Source of the DNA: Elstera litoralis
GTDB lineage: Bacteria > Pseudomonadota > Alphaproteobacteria > Elsterales > Elsteraceae
Assembly: GCF_000963705.1 (NCBI RefSeq)
Contig: NZ_LAJY01000285.1
Coordinates: forward strand, 1 to 6,876
Length of the DNA: 6,876 nt
Reading direction: 5' to 3'
Every line of letters begins with the position of its first letter. Within the stretch, counting starts at the first letter, position 1. The position numbers were made by a program, and so were the translations under genes. Under the pieces are notes generated by a model, which worked only from the letters and a program-made list of their open reading frames with translations, made no database searches and was not told the DNA's origin. This document shows, in pieces, positions 1 to 6,876 of the stretch.

Positions 1-298
1 GGCCTCTTCCACCCCCATCGAGTCGAACAGCGCCGGGACTTGAAAACTACGCCCGACGCCGATGTGCGCCAGCTTGGCGGGGGGCGAGGGGGAGGAGCGG
101 CGCGTCGAAATAGCGTAAATCGCCGCCCGCAACCGGCACCTGTCCGCACAGCCGGGCGAAGAGCGTCGATTTTCCCGCGCCATTGGGGCCGATCACCGCC
201 AGCCGCTCGCCCGCAGCAAGGCGTAGGGAGAGCGGGTGCAGAATGGGGCGCGCGCCATAGGCGGCGGAAAGGCGGTCGGCCTCTAGCGCCCAAACCAT
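1..298 (-). CDS. livG: LivG-type branched-chain amino-acid ABC transporter ATPase (N-terminal part, frameshifted)
   Basis: This is the cytoplasmic ATP-hydrolysing subunit of a Liv/HAAT-family importer; only its first ~100 residues are in the window and the 3' end lies beyond base 1. The start ATG at 298-296 (MVWALEADRL) is chosen because a GGGAGG ribosome site (309-304) sits 5 bases upstream. The frame stays open upstream to 373, but that part is LivM-coding DNA. The Walker A motif GPNGAGKST is at residues 37-45 (bases 190-164). The Walker B, signature and H-loop motifs are not reached. After about residue 73 the frame runs into a stop near base 47. Dropping one base in the six-G run at 79-84 restores LAHIGVGRSFQVPALFDSMG, the typical LivG/LivF 'G(V/L)GRSFQ' Q-loop region. 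The gene overlaps the livM end by 16 bp, implying translational coupling. LivG rather than LivF is inferred from its position directly after livM. Confidence 0.85.
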
Positions 299-1262
299 CG
301 CGGCCTCCCGGATTTCAACGCGAGCCGGACGAAAATCAGCGCGAGCAGCGCCCCGCCGAGGATCGCCCGCCAATAGGGCGTGCTGCGGATGAGTTCGCTA
401 TGGAGCGTGTGGAAGATCGCGGCACCGCCGAACGCGCCGACCACGGAGAATTGCCCGCCCAAAACCAGCATCACCAATCCGTCGACCGATTGGCTGAGGC
501 TGGCGAGCTGCGGAAAGGCGCTGCCGCGCGTTAGCACCGTCAAGCCCCCAGCGAGCCCGGCAACGGCTCCGGCGAGGGCGAAGGCGCGCAGTTTGATGGC
601 CGTGAGGGAGAGGCCGGAGGCGGCGGCTCGGCCCGGATGGTCGCGGAAAGCGCGTAAGAAGCTCCCGTCGGCGCAAAGCTGAGGCGGCGCAGACCGAGGC
701 CGACCAGCAGGCTCAGTGCCAAGGCAAGCCAAAAGAACGCGGCCCGATCGGCCAAAATCCCGCGCGGCGTGAGGCCGAGCAAGCCATCGTCGCCGCCGGT
801 CCAATCTTTCGCCTGAATGGCGAGCGACCAAAGGCCTTGGGCTACGGCGAGGCTGACCATCGCCAGCGACACGCCGGAGAGACGCACGGCCAGCCCGCCG
901 ACGCCGAGTCCGCCGAGCCCGCCGATCAGCGTCGCCGCCCAGCAGCCCTACGGCGAGCGCGCCGCCTTCCGGCAGATCGAGCCGCGCGAGGGGCAGCGTC
1001 AGTGCCAAGCCATAGGCCCCAGGCCGAAGAACGCCGCCTGCCCAAACGTCAGCAACCCGCCGACGCCGATCAACCAGTGCAGCGATAGGGCGAACAGCCC
1101 GAGGCACAGGATTTCGGTCAGCAGCAGCAGCCCATAGGCGCGCGGGGAGCCGGGCAGTAGGCCTAGCCAGAGCGGAGCGGTCGCCAGCGCCAGCAGGCCG
1201 AGGGCGAGCGCTCGTTTCTGCTTCAGCGACCAGGGTTTTAGCGGCGGTGCGCGTTCGGCCAA
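283..1262 (-). CDS. livM: LivM-type branched-chain amino-acid ABC permease (broken by three frameshifts)
   Basis: This is the second membrane permease of the importer. Read in pieces it is clearly LivM. The N-terminal segment (to about base 1020) is in the livH frame and ends near GVGGLLTFGQAAFFGLG, the conserved first LivM core. The next piece (about 1016-940) reads AYGLALTLPLARLDLPEGG in a second frame. The third (about 935-667) has LSGVSLAMVSLAVAQGL and TGGDDGLLGL, the LivM hallmark TGGxxGL. The last piece (about 663-283) has FLRAFRDHPGRAAASGLS and ends with SGRPRWFGR and a TAG stop at 285-283. Adding one base at 1017-1020, removing one at about 931-940 and adding one at 664-666 joins everything. 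The restored livH+livM frame is then exactly 623 codons including stop. No ATG or GTG start is visible at the beginning of the LivM part, so it appears fused to LivH; a TTG at 1262 is the only nearby alternative and has no ribosome site. Confidence 0.85.
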
Positions 1263-2150
1263 GGGGGGCGGTCCCGGCGGGGGCGGCGGTTTGCCGCCGA
1301 GCCCCTGCGGGCGCAGCCATAGCGTCAGCGCCATAATCAGGAAGGGCAGCACCAGGCTCGATTTCGGCCAGATCACCAGGGCCGCCGATTGCACGAGCCC
1401 GATCAGGAAAGCCGCGCGAAACGCCCCTCCCACGCTGCCTAAACCGCCCACAACGACCACGACGAAAGCATCGACCACCAACGTTAGATCGAGCCCCAGA
1501 TGGGCGGCGTCGCGGGGCAGCAGTAGCGCGCCGCCGAGGCCCGCGAGCCCGGCCCCGAGGGCGAAAACGGCAGTGCGCAAATGATCTTCACGGACGCCCA
1601 AAGCGCCCAGCATCGGCGCGTCCAGAGTGGCGGCGCGGATGAGAATGCCAAACCGCGTCCGCCCCATCAGCCGGTGCAGGCCGAAAGCGACCAGGGCGGC
1701 GATAGCGATCAGGAAAAGATTATAGACCGGGTAGCGCCGCTCCAGCAGCGTGATCGAGCCCGACAGGCTGGGCCAGCGCGGCCCCAATAAATCTTCCGGC
1801 CCCCAAATCGCCAAGGCAGCGTCTTGAATTATCAGCACCAGCGCGAAGGTGGCGAGCAGTTGCAGCAACTCGGGCGCGCGGGAAAGCGGGCGGATCAGGC
1901 TGCGCTCGATCCCCGCCCCCAGCAGCGCCACGATCAGCACCGCGCCCAGAATGGCGGCGGGGTAGGGAACATAGGCGAGCAGGCTATAGGCGAGATAGGC
2001 CCCCAGCATGGCAAGGCTGCCGTGGGCGAAATTCACCACGCGGCTAACCCCGAAAATCAGGGTCAGCCCCGCGGCGATGAGAAACAAAACCCCGCCGCTG
2101 ACCAGCCCGTTCAGCAGAACAAACAGCAGGGTTTGCAGCGTTTCCGTCAT
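999..2150 (-). CDS. livH: LivH-type branched-chain amino-acid ABC permease, continuing in frame into LivM
   Basis: This is an inner-membrane permease subunit of a Liv/HAAT importer. The open frame has 383 codons before its stop. Residues 1-284 are a complete LivH: an N-terminal hydrophobic core with GLTLIFGVSRVVNFAHGS (28-45), several membrane segments, the cytoplasmic coupling-loop region IRAATLDAPMLGALGV (171-186), then VVVVGGLGSVGGAF (231-244) and the usual C-terminal LRPQGL (279-284). There is no stop there. The frame runs through a proline-rich linker (GGKPPPPPGPPP, 285-296) into the first membrane segments of LivM, and stops at 999 only because of a frameshift at 1017-1020. The ATG at 2150-2148 lies 7 bp after the livK stop, and its weak AGGG ribosome site (2159-2156) overlaps that stop, so coupling to livK is likely. 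A LivH normally ends soon after the RPxGL motif, so the fusion is either real or a lost stop in the G/C-rich linker. Confidence 0.88.
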   Translation of the reverse strand: MTETLQTLLFVLLNGLVSGGVLFLIAAGLTLIFGVSRVVNFAHGSLAMLGAYLAYSLLAYVPYPAAILGAVLIVALLGAGIERSLIRPLSRAPELLQLLATFALVLIIQDAALAIWGPEDLLGPRWPSLSGSITLLERRYPVYNLFLIAIAALVAFGLHRLMGRTRFGILIRAATLDAPMLGALGVREDHLRTAVFALGAGLAGLGGALLLPRDAAHLGLDLTLVVDAFVVVVVGGLGSVGGAFRAAFLIGLVQSAALVIWPKSSLVLPFLIMALTLWLRPQGLGGKPPPPPGPPPLAERAPPLKPWSLKQKRALALGLLALATAPLWLGLLPGSPRAYGLLLLTEILCLGLFALSLHWLIGVGGLLTFGQAAFFGLGPMAWH

Positions 2151-2157
2151 CTAAACC

Positions 2158-3360
2158 CTAGTTTCTGGCCTCGGCGGGGCGGCGGCGGTTGCCTTCATCT
2201 TCGCTGGGGAGAACGCTGGCCCCATCGATATAGCGCCAGTCTACCATAACACCGCGCCCATCCTTCTGCGCGGTTTTACCGACGAAGGCCCCGAGGGTCG
2301 ATTGATGATCCCCGGCGCGGAATTTTGCTGGGCCGAAGGGGCTTGAGAATTCCAACCCGCGATAGGCGGCGATCAGTTTTTCCGTCTCGGTCGATCCGGC
2401 TTTCTTGAGGGCGGCGGCAATGGTTTGGATGGTGGTATAGCCGACGACCGATCCTAAGCGCGGGCTTTCCTTAAACTTGGCCTCATAGGCAGTTCGGAAG
2501 GATCGATGCGCTTCCGTATCGATTTGGGACCAGGGGTAGCCGGTAACGATCCAGCCTTCTGGCGTTTCCTCCTTCAAGGGGTCGAGATATTCCGGCTCGC
2601 CGGTGAGGGCGCTGACCACGGCGCGGCCCTTGAACAGATCACGGCTATTGCCTTCCTTCACAAACCGCGCCAGATCCGGCCCAAAGGTAGCGTTAAAGAT
2701 CGCCTGAGGTTTGGCCGATTCGACGCCTTCCACCGTGGCCCCGGCGTCAAGCTTACCTTGGGCGGGCCATTGCTCGCCGACCCAGGTTACGTCCGAACGC
2801 TTGGCGGATAAGGCTTGTTTGAAAGCCGCAACGAACGCCGTGCCATATTCATAATTCGGCGCAACGGTAGCCCAGCGCGTCGCCGGCAGCTTGGCGGCTT
2901 CGGCGGCCAGCATTTCGGCCTGCATGGCGGTGGAGGCGCGCAGGCGGAAGACATAGCGCGAGCCCTTGTCCCACACGAGCGCGTCCGACAGCGGCTCCGA
3001 CGCCACGAACAGAATTTTCTGCCGGTTGGCGTAATCGGCCACGGCAAGCCCGGTGCCCGACGAGAAGGTTCCGGCCAAAAGATCGACCTTTTCCGCCGTC
3101 ACCAGCTCTTCGGCGTGGCGCGCGGCGTCGGCGGGTTTAAAGCCATCGTCGCGGAACACCACCTCCAGCGGCCGCCCGAGCACGCCGCCCGCGCGGTTGA
3201 TTTCCTCTAGCGCAAGCTCGATACCCTTCTTATAGGGCAGGGTGAAAGCGGCGAGCGCCGTATAGCTGTTGATCTCGCCGATGCGGATGGGGTCGGCGGC
3301 AAAAGCAGGGGTCGCGCCGAGGGCGACGGCGAGGGCGGCGGCAAGGCGGGTGCGGCGCAT
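2158..3360 (-). CDS. livK: Periplasmic substrate-binding protein of Liv-type ABC transporter (LivK-like)
   Basis: This 400-residue periplasmic receptor delivers substrate to the LivH/LivM channel. Residues 1-21 form a signal peptide: an RRTR basic start, an Ala/Leu core and an AFA cleavage site before ADPIRIG. The mature protein is a Peripla_BP_6 (type I periplasmic fold) domain: IRIGEINSYTALAAF, then GIELALEEINRAGGVLGRPL (the family's usual first helix), VDLLAGTFSSGTGLAVADYA in the ligand-binding region, and VVGYTTIQTIAAALKKAG near the C-terminus. The start ATG at 3360-3358 is preceded by AAGGAG (3373-3368) with a 7-base spacer; the open frame extends to 3408, but that stretch lacks a ribosome site and would bury the signal peptide. 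It is the first gene of the minus-strand operon. The ligand cannot be told from sequence; the family binds branched-chain amino acids, other amino acids, amides, urea or aromatic acids. No frameshift is seen in it. Confidence 0.9.
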   Translation of the reverse strand: MRRTRLAAALAVALGATPAFAADPIRIGEINSYTALAAFTLPYKKGIELALEEINRAGGVLGRPLEVVFRDDGFKPADAARHAEELVTAEKVDLLAGTFSSGTGLAVADYANRQKILFVASEPLSDALVWDKGSRYVFRLRASTAMQAEMLAAEAAKLPATRWATVAPNYEYGTAFVAAFKQALSAKRSDVTWVGEQWPAQGKLDAGATVEGVESAKPQAIFNATFGPDLARFVKEGNSRDLFKGRAVVSALTGEPEYLDPLKEETPEGWIVTGYPWSQIDTEAHRSFRTAYEAKFKESPRLGSVVGYTTIQTIAAALKKAGSTETEKLIAAYRGLEFSSPFGPAKFRAGDHQSTLGAFVGKTAQKDGRGVMVDWRYIDGASVLPSEDEGNRRRPAEARN

Positions 3361-3506
3361 CCGGGGGCTCCTTAAAGACAGGCAGGTAGGCCGTAACGAG
3401 AGGAGCACCCTTGCGTTTTTCTCGCCGGAGGAGCAAGCCGAACCGCCGAGCCTCGGCCCCGCGCAAACTGCACGGGCATACGAATACAGCGTTCGTGGGC
3501 GAATGA
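3361..3506. promoter_or_regulatory. Leader/intergenic region upstream of the Liv operon
   Basis: This 146-bp stretch lies between the livK start and the DUF3572 stop. It must carry the livK promoter unless transcription comes through from DUF3572, which points the same way. I see no convincing -35/-10 pair. Two small symmetric elements are present: ACGAA-7-TTCGT (3480-3496), a possible operator-like inverted repeat, and GCCGAG-C-CTCGGC (3445-3457), a 13-base odd palindrome. Neither is followed by a T-run in the direction of transcription, so I do not call an intrinsic terminator. Confidence 0.45.
3368..3373 (-). promoter_or_regulatory. Ribosome binding site of livK
   Basis: AAGGAG on the minus strand, 7 bases before the ATG at 3360-3358. 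It is the strongest Shine-Dalgarno match in the window and decides the livK start in favour of the signal-peptide methionine. Confidence 0.8.
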
Positions 3507-3822
3507 TTACAGGGCTTCGGGGGTGCCGCCGGGCAGAGCGGCGCGCAGCCGGGCCGGAAGCTCCGGCGCGATCTCGGTTTCCGCGCAGAAGGCCAGCAAT
3601 TGCGCTTCGTCGCCTAAGAGGAAATCGAGCACGCCGCCCAGAAAAGCCGGGTCGTTCGCGCGGGCGCGCACCTCATCGGGCCAAAGGCCGGTGGTCCGCC
3701 ATCAGGCCGGAGAGGCGGTCGGGTTCGGCGGCGATCCAGGCGAGCGCCTGCAAGGCCAGGGTTTCGGCACTGGCGCGGGCGGCGGTTGAAACGGGTGCGC
3801 GGTCGGCTTTCGGGAACTGCAT
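3507..3822 (-). CDS. DUF3572 family protein (one frameshift)
   Basis: A small soluble protein of unknown function; DUF3572 is a roughly 90-105 residue family found mostly in Alphaproteobacteria. The N-terminal half shows ETLALQALAWIAAEPDRLSG (family hallmark ALQALAW(I/L)A..PDRL). The frame then closes at a TGA near base 3673. Removing one base at about 3690-3697 restores TGLWPDEVRARANDPAFLGG, then VLDFLLGDEAQLLAFCAE and APELPARLRAALPGG, ending at TAA 3509-3507. The corrected product from the ATG at 3822-3820 is 104 residues, matching the family. ATGs at 3864 and 3912 are also in frame and would give 118 or 134 residues. None of the three has a clear ribosome site, so the start is chosen on family length and because it leaves room for a promoter between this gene and the divergent pepN. 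Confidence 0.75.
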
Positions 3823-3937
3823 GGCCGCAAGAATAGCGCCCTGGGCTGAAAAATGCGAGGGCATGGAAAGCCGATTGCAGGTTTCGTCCGGCTCTGGAAT
3901 GGTCTCTTTCATCTGGTTTGCTTTAAAGGATTTGATC
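3823..3937. promoter_or_regulatory. Divergent intergenic region between DUF3572 gene and pepN
   Basis: If DUF3572 starts at 3822 this 115-bp stretch separates two divergent genes and must hold the pepN promoter and probably the DUF3572 promoter. If DUF3572 starts at 3912, only 25 bp remain and the pepN promoter would lie inside its coding sequence. No clear sigma-70 boxes can be named. The right end is relatively AT-rich (3916-3935) and carries the pepN ribosome site. Confidence 0.4.
3925..3930 (+). promoter_or_regulatory. Ribosome binding site of pepN
   Basis: AAAGGA, 7 bases before a GTG at 3938-3940. It fixes the pepN start at GTG and shows that the long open frame upstream (back to 3269) is a chance extension. 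Confidence 0.7.
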
Positions 3938-6627
3938 GTGGCCGATTCTTCTGCGCTTCCCCCCGCTTCGACCCCTGCCCCGATCCGTTTGGCCGATTAC
4001 CGCCCGCCGCTCTATCGGCTGCCGAGCGTGGCGCTGACCCTGTGGCTCGACCGCCAACAAACGCGGGTTGAAGCGCGCATTCGCCTGGAACGCGACGCCG
4101 AGGTGTATCAGCCGGGCGAGGCTTTGCTATTACACGGGCGCAATCTGACCTTGGAAAGCCTCGCGCTCGATGGGGCGGCGCTGGTGGAAGGCCAGGATTA
4201 TAGGCTGACCGACGCGGGCTTGCTGCTGCTCGCGCCACCGGAAAGCGGCGAGTTGGTGAGCGTCGTCACGCTCGATCCCAGCGCCAATCTGGAGTTGGAA
4301 GGCCTGTACGCTTCGGGCGATATGCTCTGCACCCAATGCGAGGCGGAAGGTTTCCGCAAGATCACCTATTGGCTGGACCGGCCCGATCTTCTGTCGGTCT
4401 ATACCGTCCGTCTGATTGCTGATACGGCGACTTACCCGGTTCTACTGTCGAATGGTAATTGTATCGAAAGCGGAACGATGGAGGGCGGGAAACATTTTGC
4501 CGTCTGGCACGATCCCTTCCCCAAGCCTGCCTATCTGTTCGCCGTGGTTGCCGGAAATCTGGTGAAAAGCGCCGATAGTTTCACCACCCGCAGCGGGCGG
4601 ACCGTCGCGCTCGAAATCTGGACGCGCGCAGCGGATGCCGCCAAGACGGGGCACGCGATGGAATCGCTGAAACACGCGATGGCCTGGGACGAGGAAGTTT
4701 TCGGCCTCGAATATGATCTCGGCATTTATATGATCGTCGCCGTGGGCGATTTTAATATGGGGGCGATGGAGAATAAGGGGCTGAACGTCTTCAATACAAA
4801 ATATGTGTTGGCCGACGCCCAAACCGCAACCGATTTAGATTATCAGGGCATCGAAGCGTCATCGCCCATGAATATTTCCATAATTGGACCGGCAACCGCG
4901 TTACCTGCCGCGATTGGTTCCAGCTTTCCTTGAAGGAAGGGTTGACGGTCTTCCGCGATCAGCAGTTTTCGGCGGATATGAATTCGGCAGCGGTGCAGCG
5001 GATTTCCAACGTGCGGGGCTTACGCGCCAGCCAGTTCCCCGAGGATGCCGGGCCGACGGCGCACCCGGTGCGGCCCGATTCCTACCTTGAAATCAATAAT
5101 TTCTATACCGCAACAGTCTATAATAAGGGCGCGGAAGTGGTGCGCATGTACCATACATTCCTGGGGGCCGAGGGCTTCCGGCGCGGGATGGACCTTTATT
5201 TCGCCCGCCACGACGGCCAGGCCGTCACCTGCGACGATTTCCGCGCGGCGATGGCGGATGCCAATGATGTCGATCTGCTCCAGTTCGAGCGCTGGTATTC
5301 CCAGGCGGGCACGCCGGTTTTGCGCGTTTCCGATAGTTACGATTCCGAAACGAAAATCTATACGCTGACCCTCACCCAAGCTTGCGCACCGACGCCCGGC
5401 CAGCCGGTGAAAGCTCCCTTCCTGATGCCGGTGGCGATGGGGCTGCTTACACCTGCCGGGGCGGAACTGCCGACGCGGCTGGTGGGCGAGGTGGCCGCCC
5501 ATATCGGCACGCGCGTGCTGCGGCTGACCGAGGTTCGGCAAAGCTTCCTGTTCGTCGATGTGCCGGAGCATCCGATTCCCTCGCTGCTGCGTGGCTTCTC
5601 CGCCCCGGTGAAGCTGGAGCGCGATTGGACCGATGCGGAGCTGGCGATTCTGGCGGCTCATGATAGCGATCCGTTCGCGCGCTGGGAGGCGGGGCAAACG
5701 GTGCTCGTGCGCCATCTGCTCGCCGAAGCCGATCCGGCGAACGCCGCGCCGGGGGCCGATCTGCCGGAAACGGTGGCGGCGCTGATTGCGGCAACCCTCG
5801 CGCCCTTCACCGGCGCGCCGGACGGGAAAGCCGATCCGGCTTTTGCCGCGCTCTGCCTGGCGCTGCCGGGGGAAGCCTATCTGGCCGAACTGGTGACTAT
5901 CGTCCACCCCGACCGGCTGCACGCCGCGCGCAACGCCCTGCGCGTCGCTATCGGCCGCAGCTTTGCCGCCGAACTCCGCCTGATTGCCGAGCGGTTCACG
6001 GACACCGGCCCCTATCAGCCGACAGCGGCGGCCGCCGGGCGGCGGGCGTTACGCAATGCGGCGCTCGATCTTTTGTGCGCGAGCGGCGATCCGGCGGCCC
6101 TGGCCCAGGCGGCTACTCAAGCCCGCGCGGCGGGCAATATGACCGACCGGCTGGCGGCGCTGACGGCGATTGTCGATACCGATTTGCCGGAGCGCGCGGC
6201 GATTCTCGACGCTTTCCGCGCCGATTTTGCCGATGACGCGCTGGTGCTGGATAAATGGTTCACCGTGCAAGCCCTCTCCCGCCGCGCCGATACGCTGGCA
6301 CAGGTGCGCGCGCTGCTGGACCATCCGGAGTATGACGGCAAGAACCCGAATAAGGTGCGGGCGCTGGTGGGGGCCTTCACCTCCGGCAACCGCGCCCAGT
6401 TCCACGCACTCGACGGGGCGGGCTATGCTTTTCTCGCCGATCAGGTGATCGCCATCGATGGTTTCAACGGCAAGCTCGCCGCGCGACTGGTCGCCCCGCT
6501 GGGGCCGTGGAAGAAGTTCGATCCGACCCGGCAAGCCTTAATGCGCGGCGCGCTGGATCGGATTAGGAAAGTGCCGGGCCTGTCGAAAGACGTAACGGAG
6601 ATCGTCGAAAAGGCCCTGGTGGCGTGA
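3938..6627 (+). CDS. pepN: Aminopeptidase N, M1-family zinc metallopeptidase (one frameshift before the HEXXH motif)
   Basis: This enzyme removes N-terminal amino acids from peptides; the bacterial enzyme is chiefly cytoplasmic and completes protein turnover. The GTG start (VADSSALPP) follows AAAGGA. Order of parts: N-terminal beta domain with YRPPLYRLPSVALTLWLDR and MLCTQCEAEGFRKITYWLDR; the substrate-binding GAMEN motif at residues 275-279 (4760-4774); zinc site HEYFH at corrected residues 311-315 (4867-4881) with the third ligand Glu 334 in LKEGLT; the catalytic Tyr in VYNKGAEVVRM at about 395; and a C-terminal helical domain ending LSKDVTEIVEKALVA. All are offset by a constant 14 residues from E. 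coli PepN (as I recall its numbering). The frame breaks at 4858/4859, where one G is missing (GAAGCG|TC should read GAAGCGGTC). As written, the first half ends at 4933 in nonsense and the second half opens at an internal ATG, 4930. Corrected length is 896 residues, near the family's ~870-890. Confidence 0.93.
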
Positions 6628-6876
6628 GGCTGACGCTCCCCGACCGGCTGAAGCAGGGCGGGCTTGCCGCACTCGCAGGCCTCGGCCTGCTTTTTCCGCA
6701 GGCGTTGCCGATCATCCTCGGGCTGCTGCTGCTGGTGCTGGGCGGGGAAGCCTGGGGAAGCGGCAACTGGCCGGGGCGCGACGCGGTGCGGCGGCTGCGG
6801 TGGGCCGGGCTCGTCTTTCTCCTGCCCTGTTGGCGCTGGCGTTGAGCCTTGGGCCGAATGGCCGGGGCCAGCGCTG
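6624..6876 (+). CDS. Membrane protein, N-terminal fragment (possibly O-antigen ligase-like), frameshifted
   Basis: The start is a GTG at 6624-6626 that overlaps the pepN TGA in the arrangement GTGA, suggesting translational coupling. The product begins with a short basic amphipathic stretch (RLTLPDRLKQ), then a hydrophobic pair around LAALAGLGLLFPQALPIILG and LLLLVLGGEAW. A charged loop (RDAVRRLRW) leads into another hydrophobic run (AGLVFLLP). As written it stops at 6843-6845. Adding one C in the run 6825-6827 continues the hydrophobic segment as LLPLLALALSLGPNGRGQR through the right edge, so the gene is probably longer than 84 codons. The pattern of two early membrane segments resembles the start of O-antigen ligase/polymerase family proteins, but no diagnostic motif is inside the window, so this remains a guess. 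Confidence 0.55.

Noticed and set aside
40..534. 164-codon plus-strand open frame at the left edge
   Set aside because: Low-complexity Arg/Pro/Gly-rich shadow of livG/livM.
283..1320. Single 345-codon minus-strand open frame starting at 1320
   Set aside because: Only parts of it (about 1016-940 and 663-283) are LivM; its first ~100 residues are an out-of-frame reading of the LivH-LivM junction, and its middle is out of frame with LivM.
3445..3457. GCCGAG-C-CTCGGC palindrome as an intrinsic terminator for the DUF3572 gene
   Set aside because: A one-base loop is not feasible as a 6-bp hairpin, and no T-run follows on the minus strand.
3269..3937. Long upstream extension of the pepN frame
   Set aside because: The frame is open by chance across livK, the intergenic region and DUF3572. 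The AAAGGA-GTG pair at 3925-3940 marks the real start, and the extension is Arg/Ala-rich low-complexity sequence.
4850..4935. Programmed ribosomal frameshifting in pepN
   Set aside because: There is no slippery heptamer or downstream structure that I can see, PepN is not known to use frameshifting, and six other breaks in the window have the same simple-indel character.
5020..5922. 300-codon open frame on the minus strand opposite pepN
   Set aside because: Antisense shadow in GC-rich coding DNA; its product is Arg/His/Gly-rich with no recognisable domain, while the plus strand encodes conserved PepN.
1..6876. Mobile elements, CRISPR arrays, tRNA/rRNA genes or a novel defence-type system
   Set aside because: No direct-repeat arrays, transposase-like frames, terminal inverted repeats or tRNA-like cloverleafs were seen; all substantial coding sequence is explained by transporter, DUF3572, PepN and a membrane protein.

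Overview
The window is GC-rich (roughly two thirds by eye), gene-dense DNA that looks like an alphaproteobacterial chromosome, perhaps of the Rhodospirillales. The codon choice, the DUF3572 protein (a mostly alphaproteobacterial family) and the Liv-type transporter all point that way, but I cannot name a genus.

Left half (minus strand, read right to left): an amino-acid ABC importer operon of the branched-chain (HAAT/Liv) type. The order is periplasmic binding protein (3360-2158), LivH permease (from 2150), LivM permease (to 283), and the start of the LivG ATPase (298 to beyond the left edge). Spacing is tight: 7 bp between livK and livH, and a 16-bp overlap between livM and livG. LivH and LivM are read as one polypeptide through a proline-rich linker. 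Together the proteins would capture a substrate in the periplasm and drive it through a LivH/LivM channel with LivG (and probably LivF, outside the window).

Middle: a 146-bp gap (3361-3506) carries the leader of the Liv operon. Next comes a small minus-strand DUF3572 gene (3822-3507, possibly starting at 3912). It is divergent from pepN, which starts at 3938.

Right half (plus strand): pepN (3938-6627), a full-length M1-family zinc aminopeptidase N with GAMEN, HEXXH and downstream Glu motifs. A hydrophobic membrane-protein gene follows, starting at 6624 in a 4-bp overlap with pepN and running off the right edge.

The dominant oddity is that five of the six genes (LivG, LivM, DUF3572, PepN and the last membrane protein) carry at least one single-base frameshift. 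I count seven in 6.9 kb, most of them in or beside short G/C runs. In each case a one-base correction restores continuous protein, and for the recognised families it restores conserved sequence. This pattern fits uncorrected indel errors in the sequence far better than biological decay. Apart from that this is ordinary housekeeping and transport content. I found no mobile element, CRISPR array, RNA gene or novel defence-type system.
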